DNA from: Desulfuromonadales bacterium
GTDB lineage: Bacteria; Desulfobacterota; Desulfuromonadia; Desulfuromonadales; BM103
Assembly (NCBI GenBank): GCA_030640215.1
Contig: DAOWJU010000292.1
Span: 1 to 11,659, forward strand
Direction: 5' to 3'
DNA length: 11,659 nucleotides
The notes under the pieces were generated by a model that made no database searches, had not been told where the DNA came from, and saw only the letters and a list, made by a program, of their open reading frames with translations. Numbering within the stretch: position 1 is the first letter of the stretch; every line of letters begins with the position of its first letter. Below, one piece after another: positions 1 to 5,758 of this stretch. The translations under genes and the position numbers were made by a program.

Positions 1-194
1 GCAAGTTTCTCAGCTGTCTGCTCGCTTACACCTGTTTCAGAAGACATGCGTGGATTTGGAGTAGCAGGTGGTTCAATATAACCAGGATAGTTTCGGTAGG
101 TCTTTGCAAGCTGGATTTCCTCAGCAACAGCAAATGGAGAGAGCATAATACAGAGAACCGAAACGGAGACAATACGGCAGCTAGTGATTTTCAT
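1..194 (-). CDS. Partial exported protein of unknown function (N-terminus only)
   Basis: Only the first 64 codons are visible; the frame stays open to the left window edge. The ATG at 194-192 is preceded by AGGAG (minus strand, 205-201) at a good spacing, which supports this start. The protein begins with a basic residue and a hydrophobic run and has a typical signal peptidase I site, A-V-A before E-E-I-Q, at about residues 22-25. It is therefore probably periplasmic or secreted. The mature part that can be seen is polar and proline-rich (around residues 38-50), with no recognised domain. It lies 221 bases downstream of queE on the same strand, behind a hairpin followed by five T residues, so it is probably expressed separately. 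I do not recognise the family and assign no function. Confidence 0.7.
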   Translation of the reverse strand, partial: MKITSCRIVSVSVLCIMLSPFAVAEEIQLAKTYRNYPGYIEPPATPNPRMSSETGVSEQTAEKL

Positions 195-206
195 GGAAGA
201 CTCCTG

Positions 207-234
207 AAAAAGCGGTCTAAGGAAGAGACCTCGC
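207..234 (-). terminator. Terminator-like hairpin directly upstream of a ribosome binding site (possible attenuator)
   Basis: On the minus strand GCG-A-GGTCT (234-226) can pair with AGACCGC (218-212). This gives seven pairs with one bulged base and a seven-base loop, followed at once by TTTTT (211-207). That is the form of a rho-independent terminator. It ends one base before the AGGAG of the exported-protein gene starting at 194. It could stop read-through from queE, or act as a leader attenuator if the gene's promoter lies upstream, between 235 and 415. I could not assign a convincing promoter there. Confidence 0.45.
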
Positions 235-393
235 ACCAACAAAACACAGGGATCAAGCAACCCAACAAAAGTTTTGAATCATTCTAAAGCTACAGTAACT
301 TCAACAACTTAATTGAAACATGAATCTGCAATCAAAGTACTATTTAATCAACAGAGAATTGTCATACTAACGTAAGGATATACGACGAAAACG

Positions 394-409
394 GTTGGTC
401 AAGTCCAAC
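394..409 (-). terminator. Weak hairpin just after queE
   Basis: Six bases past the queE stop codon the minus strand has GTTGG (409-405) and CCAAC (398-394) around a six-base loop, followed by CGTTTTCG. The stem is only five pairs and the T-run is four, so this is a weak terminator candidate. Confidence 0.25.
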
Positions 410-415
410 TGAGTA

Positions 416-1207
416 TTAAGCGACCCCCAGCCACGGGTGAATCTGCGGAATAATACGAACATCCCGATGTTCCGCTGCGGCAATCTCCTGCAATCCAAGC
501 AAGACATCCCCTCCCAGAGATGGCCTGCCAGCCAAAGTCAGAGGCTGCAGGATAAAAGGGGTGTCTGGAGCGTGTTGGTTTACCAGACGAGCCGCTTCGA
601 GTAATTCGGCATCAGTCGTACTCGCATCGACGACAAGTTTGACCTGGCAGAGCCGTTCTTTGGCAAGAGCAAGAAAATCGGCATGATCTCTCCAAGGAGT
701 AGGAGCACCAGTAACAGCAGAGCCCTTGATGTCCATGGAAATCCAGTCTACCAGAGGCAAAACTTTTTCAAGTTCAGAGGGGAGTGTGCCATTGGTTTCA
801 AGAAAGATCGGCAAAACGGCAAGCACTTCTGGCAACCACGTCTGCAGAATGTCAGCGTGAAGTAATGGTTCACCCCCGGTCAGCGCCACAGAATGATGGA
901 CATTATTGCTGCTGTGCTGCCACTGTGAGATCAAGCGGGTTATTTCAGTGAGGTTAACAGGATTGTCGTGGCTGACAAATTGCCCGCAGCCAGGGCTTGA
1001 TTCAATCTGACAGGTCGGCCCCGGCTGATAAGGTGTATCACAATAATCACAAGCCAGGTTGCATTCGGCAAAACGCACAAAAACCTGCCGACAGCCGATC
1101 AGCACCCCCTCCCCCTGCATGGAGGAAAAGATTTCAATTAGAGGAGCATCAATCGCGGGTATAGCTGGCACAGGCGTTATCCGATTCCCAAACGTTAACT
1201 CGCTCAA
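416..1207 (-). CDS. queE: 7-carboxy-7-deazaguanine synthase (radical SAM)
   Basis: QueE is a radical S-adenosylmethionine enzyme. It converts 6-carboxy-5,6,7,8-tetrahydropterin to 7-carboxy-7-deazaguanine, the second dedicated step after QueD on the cytoplasmic route to preQ0 and queuosine. The family's N-terminal strand and glycine motif, IEIFSSMQGEG, is at residues 24-34. The cluster motif CxxxCxxC (C49, C53, C56) carries the [4Fe-4S] cluster. The SAM-contacting GGEP is at 111-114, and ETNGT at 137-141 is also typical. Extra cysteines occur at C39, C66 and C74. The full frame starts with TTG at 1207, giving 263 residues and a 59-base overlap with queD. A GTG at 1171 (residue 13) would cut the overlap to 23 bases and still keep the whole domain. 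Neither start has a clear ribosome binding site, so the first 12 residues are uncertain. Family identity is secure. Confidence 0.93.
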   Translation of the reverse strand: MSELTFGNRITPVPAIPAIDAPLIEIFSSMQGEGVLIGCRQVFVRFAECNLACDYCDTPYQPGPTCQIESSPGCGQFVSHDNPVNLTEITRLISQWQHSSNNVHHSVALTGGEPLLHADILQTWLPEVLAVLPIFLETNGTLPSELEKVLPLVDWISMDIKGSAVTGAPTPWRDHADFLALAKERLCQVKLVVDASTTDAELLEAARLVNQHAPDTPFILQPLTLAGRPSLGGDVLLGLQEIAAAEHRDVRIIPQIHPWLGVA

Positions 1208-1520
1208 CCGTAATATTATCGTTATTCAAATTATCACTCAGGCAATCAAAAAGGTAACGACCAATATTCTCAGAAGAAGGGCTCGCGTCTTTGAACGGTT
1301 CAAGATCGTTCAAATATTTGTGATCCAGTTCATTTAACAATGCCTTGGTCTCTTTCTTGAGGATCTTGAAATCAATACCAAGACCGGAGTTGTCCAACTC
1401 TTTTGCACCGACAGTGACTTCGACCAGCCAGTTATGACCATGTAGATTCTCACAATCACCCTGATAATTGATCAGGTTGTGAGCTGCGGCAAAAGAGGTT
1501 TTTATCATCAAGTGATACAT
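1149..1520 (-). CDS. queD: 6-carboxytetrahydropterin synthase (QueD / 6-pyruvoyl-tetrahydropterin synthase family)
   Basis: QueD converts dihydroneopterin triphosphate to 6-carboxy-5,6,7,8-tetrahydropterin, the substrate of QueE encoded immediately downstream. The zinc-binding histidines are visible as H14 (in AAAHN) and H27/H29 (in NLHGHNW). The likely catalytic cysteine is C23, in GDCENLHGH. Further conserved residues are D50-F51, D66-H67 and a C-terminal pterin-anchoring glutamate, E112. The length of 123 residues is normal for the bacterial enzyme. The ATG at 1520 follows a purine-rich GAAAGGT at a workable distance; M5 is a possible but less likely start. Only three bases separate it from the yacG stop, and its 3' end overlaps queE, so yacG, queD and queE are very probably co-transcribed. 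A true 6-pyruvoyl-tetrahydropterin synthase is the alternative, but the queE neighbour argues for QueD. Confidence 0.93.
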   Translation of the reverse strand: MYHLMIKTSFAAAHNLINYQGDCENLHGHNWLVEVTVGAKELDNSGLGIDFKILKKETKALLNELDHKYLNDLEPFKDASPSSENIGRYLFDCLSDNLNNDNITVERVNVWESDNACASYTRD

Positions 1521-1523
1521 CTA

Positions 1524-1736
1524 TTATGACCTTTCAATAGCTTGTTTTTCTTTATGTAATTGAATTATATTGTCATCAGAGAAGGGCTCATGGGATGGCC
1601 CGGGAATGCTGTAAGATCCGTCAGCCCATTGACCAAGGTCGATCAACTTGCAACGCTCTGAACAAAACGGACGATGCGGGTTGTCGTGCCAAGTTGCCTT
1701 ATTTTGGCACTGTGGGCAATTGATTTGTGTCTTCAT
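1524..1736 (-). CDS. yacG: YacG family zinc protein (DNA gyrase inhibitor)
   Basis: This 70-residue protein has the YacG zinc site: C7-P-Q-C10, then F-C25-S-E-R-C29. It is followed by the typical [17 protein letters not shown] stretch (30-46), in which the LGxWAxxxYxIPG pattern is diagnostic. In Escherichia coli YacG binds GyrB and inhibits DNA gyrase; that function is carried over by family only. The ATG at 1736 is preceded by CGGAG about nine bases upstream. It is the first gene of the compact yacG-queD-queE set, after a 162-base gap from the upstream channel gene, so a promoter for the set should lie within 1737-1898, though I cannot point to one with confidence. The association with queuosine genes has no obvious biochemical reason and may be only positional. 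Confidence 0.92.
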   Translation of the reverse strand: MKTQINCPQCQNKATWHDNPHRPFCSERCKLIDLGQWADGSYSIPGPSHEPFSDDNIIQLHKEKQAIERS

Positions 1737-1898
1737 TTTTAAAAACTCCGTATTATCAAATTACCACGTCATAAAACTTCAGGGCAACCGTGCGGCGCTT
1801 AATAAAGCAGAGAAAGAGGCAGGATTCCAGACAAAACTGAGGTTTTCTCAATTAAGTATCGGATAACTAATGGTCTTCTCTCGAATCATCACCAGTCA

Positions 1899-2591
1899 TT
1901 AGCCTTCCTTATCCTGTTGAACCACCAGGTACATCCCAACCAAACGAGCCACAAGAATGGTCAGGTAAAGCTGACCGATTATTGCCTCCATGGAGGCGAA
2001 GGTCCTTGCTACGGTCGTCACCGGAGACATGTCACCATAGCCAACTGTAGTCATGGTCACCAGACTGAAGTAAAAGAACGGGAAAAATTCTTTTGAGACC
2101 CATAGCTGCACTCTGCTTTGCCCCTGAGTAAAGGAGAAGGATCCAGGCATAAAAACTTCAATCAACAAGAAACCATAAGAGAAGACCAAGGCGATGAGAA
2201 GATAAACACAGACGGCACCGGCCAAGGTATCTCCTTCTACTTTACGACTACGAAACAGGTCGGCTAAAATGGTCAGAGCAACCAGAAGTAAAAAAAACGC
2301 ACGACAAGCCAGGCCCAGGAAGAAGAGCCCGTCATGACCTAATAAGATTCCTGTTGCATTAAGAACAAGGCTGACAAAAAGCAGCACACACTCGAATCGA
2401 AGCAGACTTTTTTTAATCTCGATTGCCCGGAGCCCTGCGATCAAAACGGCAATGAACATCACCTCGAGCAGATATTTACCAATAGTGGTGTCGATTGTTG
2501 GCTGCAGAACCATCAGGGTCACAAGAGCGACCAACAGGCTCCCATATTTTCCTAATATGAAAGTCTTTATCCCAGGGACATACATTTTCAT
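1899..2591 (-). CDS. Potassium-channel-like membrane protein (Ion_trans_2 pore)
   Basis: The C-terminal part is a classic potassium pore module: a helix at about 122-147, a re-entrant pore loop with filter T182-V-G-Y-G-D187, and a final helix at about 195-222. The N-terminal 115 residues hold about four more hydrophobic segments (roughly 16-33, 40-57, 66-84, 88-112). The layout is therefore six-helix, but none of these segments has the regular arginine spacing of a voltage sensor. The protein stops eight residues after the last helix and has no cytosolic RCK or cyclic-nucleotide domain. Its ATG overlaps the antiporter stop codon by four bases (ATGA), with GGAGAGGGGGG just upstream, so the two are likely translationally coupled. 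Expected role: K+ conductance across the inner membrane. Gating is unknown. A non-selective cation channel is less likely given the intact GYGD. Confidence 0.87.
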   Translation of the reverse strand: MKMYVPGIKTFILGKYGSLLVALVTLMVLQPTIDTTIGKYLLEVMFIAVLIAGLRAIEIKKSLLRFECVLLFVSLVLNATGILLGHDGLFFLGLACRAFFLLLVALTILADLFRSRKVEGDTLAGAVCVYLLIALVFSYGFLLIEVFMPGSFSFTQGQSRVQLWVSKEFFPFFYFSLVTMTTVGYGDMSPVTTVARTFASMEAIIGQLYLTILVARLVGMYLVVQQDKEG

Positions 2592-4189
2592 GACTCGGCC
2601 CCCCTCTCCTTCTGACTTTCTAGCACTTCCCTGGCATGTTCGGCAAAACCGAGTCCTGCTTCATTGTAAAAATTGAAGGCAGCTTCGGCTCCCGCCTCTT
2701 TCAATTCTGTGACCTGGTCATCGAAATTGGCGATAGCAGCAATCTTGCCTGGAAAACCAATCTCCACCAGGTGCCGGACCGCAGCCAGATTAGCCTGGTG
2801 TTTAGGCATGGTCAGCAATACCATGCGTGCCTGACTATCCCTCTGTGTCATGCGCGGCCAGAAATCCGGGTCCGTGGGATCAGCAAAGACAACATGACGG
2901 CCTGCTTCGCAATGTTGCTTGACCTTCTCGGGGTTAAAATCGAAGCCCAGGACGGTGTTGCCATACTTCTCAGTCATAAAATCATAGGCCATGGTTCCGA
3001 GCCGACCCATGCCAAATACACCAATGTTTGCTGTGCCAGAATCAATCGGTTGGTCGTCAGGGTGTCGCGTTTTCGTTTCGAATTTGCACAAGCGCTCGCG
3101 ATAATTGCTGTAGAGTACATCAGCTGCAGTATTGAGGGGTGAAGCGATGACAAACGTCGCTGAAAGAGCCAGGGCAATGATCACCAACCACTCCGGGCTT
3201 AGCCAGCCTTGCGTGGCACCTACTGCAGCAACGATAAGGCCGAACTCGCTGTAATTGGCAAGGCTCAGTGAACCGAGCAATGAGGAACGCGCCCTCAACT
3301 TGAACCGCGTCAGAAGAATATAAAAGAGAGCGACTTTCAGAGGGACGACAAGCACCAGCAAAGCAGCCACTCCGACTGCCGCCATAGTCGGCACCCCCGC
3401 CAGGCCGATAGACAGGAAGAACCCGACCAGCAGCAGTTCTTTGAGGCTCAGCAGGGTCTTTGAAAGCTCCGAACTCTTAGCATGACCTGCCAGCAGGATG
3501 CCAAGAATCAAAGCGCCGAGATCAGCTTTCAGCCCAACCAGTTCAAAACCACTCGCCCCAACAACCAGTGCGGCAAACAATCCAAACAGGAGCAGCAGTT
3601 CACCGTGTCCACTACGATTCATCAAACGGTACAAGACCGGCTTCAGTCCCCAAAGTGCAACGGGTATCAGGATTGCCCAGAAGGACGGTAACTTGCCGAG
3701 GGAGAAAGTCAAAAAGAGCACGGCAAAGATATCCTGCATAATCAGGATACCGATGGAAACCCGACCGTGCATCGCCCCCACCTCGCCCTTCTCTTCGAGG
3801 ATTTTAACGGCAAAGACGGTACTGGAGAAGCTCAGTGCAAAAGCGACCAGAATTGCTGTGGGAAAGGTTAAATCAACAAAGAAAGGTAACCCGGCCATGC
3901 CGAGTCCAAACACTCCAACGCTGAAGACTGCTATCGTAATAGCCATGTGCAGCGAAGCCCCGGCCCAGACTTCCGGTTTGGCAAGGCTTTTCAGATCGAG
4001 TTTGAGGCCGATTGAGAAAAGCAGCAAGGTTACACCGAGATCGGCGAAGGTCTGCAACGTTTCCCCACCCTCGAAGCCCAAGCCGTTTAGCACAAAACCG
4101 GCAGCCAGGAAGCCAACCATCGGTGGCAGTCCAATCTGGCGAACCAGGAATCCAAGGACAAAAGCTATTGTGATAAATATGGGGTCCAT
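2588..4189 (-). CDS. CPA2 family cation:proton antiporter with TrkA-N domain (Kef/YbaL type)
   Basis: This 533-residue inner-membrane protein has an N-terminal Na+/H+ exchanger domain of about 12 hydrophobic segments (residues 1-355) and a C-terminal nucleotide-binding domain. Family markers are FSSTVFAVKILEEKGEVG (121-138) and the IMQDIFAV segment (150-157), with Q152-D153 matching the QD of KefB/KefC. The TrkA-N Rossmann fold starts at IGVFGMGRLG (389-398) and has an acidic residue, D417, at the end of strand two; it runs to about 510. There is no TrkA-C domain. At 533 residues it is shorter than E. coli KefC and nearer YbaL in size and build. It probably exchanges K+ (or Na+) for H+ under control of a bound nucleotide. 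The ATG at 4189 has a poor ribosome binding site, but an in-frame TAA shortly upstream rules out a longer form. It lies 36 bases after gdhA and overlaps the channel gene by four bases. Confidence 0.9.
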   Translation of the reverse strand: MDPIFITIAFVLGFLVRQIGLPPMVGFLAAGFVLNGLGFEGGETLQTFADLGVTLLLFSIGLKLDLKSLAKPEVWAGASLHMAITIAVFSVGVFGLGMAGLPFFVDLTFPTAILVAFALSFSSTVFAVKILEEKGEVGAMHGRVSIGILIMQDIFAVLFLTFSLGKLPSFWAILIPVALWGLKPVLYRLMNRSGHGELLLLFGLFAALVVGASGFELVGLKADLGALILGILLAGHAKSSELSKTLLSLKELLLVGFFLSIGLAGVPTMAAVGVAALLVLVVPLKVALFYILLTRFKLRARSSLLGSLSLANYSEFGLIVAAVGATQGWLSPEWLVIIALALSATFVIASPLNTAADVLYSNYRERLCKFETKTRHPDDQPIDSGTANIGVFGMGRLGTMAYDFMTEKYGNTVLGFDFNPEKVKQHCEAGRHVVFADPTDPDFWPRMTQRDSQARMVLLTMPKHQANLAAVRHLVEIGFPGKIAAIANFDDQVTELKEAGAEAAFNFYNEAGLGFAEHAREVLESQKERGAES

Positions 4190-4225
4190 ATGGTTATGAG
4201 TAACGACCTCGCGTTAATGGGCGCA

Positions 4226-5641
4226 TCAAAGTGCATACTCCGTGTAATAATTTGCAACACGACCAATCGCCAGGATATAAGCTGCGGTACGCAGATCCGG
4301 CACATCATCTCGCGAATGCCAGATCTCGCGGATCTCCTGATAGGCTTCGCACATGGTGTCTTCCAGGCCAGAGCGTACCAGGTTCAGCTCGTCGGCTTCC
4401 TTCTCAAATTCCTGAAGCAGCTTTTCCGGGAGTTTGTCACCCATAACCTCTTTCAGCGCATCTACGGCCGACCCCGCCCTGGACTGCATGAAACGACGTC
4501 CCATTTTACCAAACTGCATATGCGCCAGATTTTTGGTCCATTCAAAATAAGAGACGGTCACTCCACCGGCATTGGCATACATGTCAGGGATGATAACCTT
4601 GCCGCTCTGACGCAGGATTTCGTCAGCCTCAGCTGTAACGGGGCCGTTAGCAGCTTCAATAATCAGGTTGGCCTTGATTTTTTCAGCATTTCCTTCGTGA
4701 ATCTGGCTTTCAAGTGCAGCCGGCACCAGGATGTCGCAGTCGGCTTCGAGCAATGAATTACCATCAGCAACGTATTCGGCATCAGGATAGCCCTTAACGC
4801 CACCGTGCTGCTGTAGATAGGCAAAGACACTTTCGACGTTCAGGCCGTTTTCACTCCAGATCCCGCCATCCCGTTCGATGATACCGAGAATCAGGCAACC
4901 GTCTTCTTCCTCAAGAAACTTGGCGGCATGGTAACCAACATTGCCAAGGCCCTGAACAACTACACGTTTCCCTGCCAAACCTGGAGTCAGGCAGGCAGCG
5001 TCAACGTCCTCGGCATGGCGGAAGAACTCCTGCATGGCATACTGCACACCACGTCCGGTTGCTTCAGTACGGCCATCGACCCCACCCATCTCAGGCGGTT
5101 TGCCGGTGATACACGCAGCCGCATCGATATCCTCGGGATGCAACGTCCGGTAAACATCAGCCATGAGAGCCATTTCTCGTGGGCCAGTACCCATATCTGG
5201 AGCCGGCACGTTCAAAGCAGGACTGAGATAGCCCTTTTTCTCCAATTCCAGTGCGAAGCGGCGGGTAATCATATCGAGGTCTTCGCGACTGTAAGCCCGC
5301 GGATCAATACAGAGACCACCCTTTGACCCACCGAATGGGACATTAACCACTGCACATTTGAAAGTCATCAGTGCCGCCAGCGCTTCGACTTCGTCCTGAT
5401 TGACTTCTGTAGCAAAGCGGATACCACCTTTGGCCGGAAGTTGATGCTCACTGTGAGTAGCGCGCCATCCTTTAAATACCTGGTATTCACCATTGATCTT
5501 TACCTGGAAACGGACCTGATAGACGGTACGACATTCACCCAGCAGCTCAATAATTCCCGGTGGCAAATCCATCCGTGAAACGGCAAAGTCGTACATACGT
5601 TTGACACTGTCCATAAAACTGGGATGTTGGTCAGTTGACAT
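4226..5641 (-). CDS. gdhA: Glutamate dehydrogenase with antenna-like insertion
   Basis: The enzyme interconverts glutamate and 2-oxoglutarate plus ammonia using NAD(P)H. I start it at the ATG at 5641 (471 residues), because GGAGG lies five bases upstream; a GTG at 5653 would overlap that site. Motifs, numbered from this start: PAKGGIRF with K71, K95 in TFKCAVVNVPFGG, the catalytic lysine K107 in GGSKGG, D149 in PAPDMGTG, and the dinucleotide fold GLGNVG at 231-236. K71 together with S364 (in VTVSYFEW) matches the pair that binds the substrate side-chain carboxylate in glutamate dehydrogenases, which argues against leucine or phenylalanine dehydrogenase. Between SYFEW and LRTAAYILAI there are about 80 residues where short hexameric enzymes have about 45. 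The extra part, with RSGLEDTM following it, sits where the animal enzyme has its antenna. Cofactor preference cannot be settled by eye. It is followed by the antiporter gene after 36 bases. Confidence 0.93.
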   Translation of the reverse strand: MSTDQHPSFMDSVKRMYDFAVSRMDLPPGIIELLGECRTVYQVRFQVKINGEYQVFKGWRATHSEHQLPAKGGIRFATEVNQDEVEALAALMTFKCAVVNVPFGGSKGGLCIDPRAYSREDLDMITRRFALELEKKGYLSPALNVPAPDMGTGPREMALMADVYRTLHPEDIDAAACITGKPPEMGGVDGRTEATGRGVQYAMQEFFRHAEDVDAACLTPGLAGKRVVVQGLGNVGYHAAKFLEEEDGCLILGIIERDGGIWSENGLNVESVFAYLQQHGGVKGYPDAEYVADGNSLLEADCDILVPAALESQIHEGNAEKIKANLIIEAANGPVTAEADEILRQSGKVIIPDMYANAGGVTVSYFEWTKNLAHMQFGKMGRRFMQSRAGSAVDALKEVMGDKLPEKLLQEFEKEADELNLVRSGLEDTMCEAYQEIREIWHSRDDVPDLRTAAYILAIGRVANYYTEYAL

Positions 5642-5646
5642 GGTTT

Positions 5647-5651
5647 CCTCC
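5647..5651 (-). promoter_or_regulatory. Ribosome binding site that fixes the gdhA start
   Basis: The minus strand reads GGAGG here, five bases before ATG at 5641. The alternative in-frame GTG (5653-5651) overlaps this element, so it cannot use it. This favours the shorter protein. Confidence 0.8.
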
Positions 5652-5672
5652 ACGGGTTTAACAGTTTAAAAC

Positions 5673-5707
5673 AGACAAGGGGAGAAGTTATCCTTCTCCC
5701 CCTGTCT
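5673..5707 (-). terminator. Rho-independent terminator after the RND efflux genes
   Basis: A 15-pair stem (5707-5693 with 5687-5673) closes a five-base loop and is followed on the minus strand by GTTTT. In a minus-strand transcript the 5702/5678 position forms a G-U pair, so the stem is unbroken; read from the plus strand the same position is an A-C mismatch. The element is thus best suited to ending the transcript of the permease gene, whose stop lies 52 bases upstream. Only about 30 bases separate it from the gdhA start. The gdhA transcript must therefore either begin very close to the gene, or start upstream and pass through the hairpin. Confidence 0.75.
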
Positions 5708-5758
5708 ATCGTTTTTCAGGACAGAAAGTTCCTTATCTGACAAACCGCTTACTGCCTG

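Noticed and set aside
1737..1800. Promoter for yacG (TTGCCC, 18 bases, TAATTT)
   Set aside because: The -10 match is poor and other equally weak pairings exist nearby, so no promoter is called.
1830..1849. Hairpin in the channel/yacG gap as a terminator
   Set aside because: The stem is only five AT-rich pairs plus two after a mismatch, with no T-run following on either strand. It is too weak to call.
3498..4199. Plus-strand open frame of 233 codons
   Set aside because: It is antisense to the antiporter membrane domain. It is Lys/Pro/Ser-rich with no family features, so it is a shadow of a conserved gene.
4190..4756. Plus-strand open frame of 188 codons
   Set aside because: It lies opposite the well-conserved C-terminal part of glutamate dehydrogenase. 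There is no ribosome binding site or recognisable domain.
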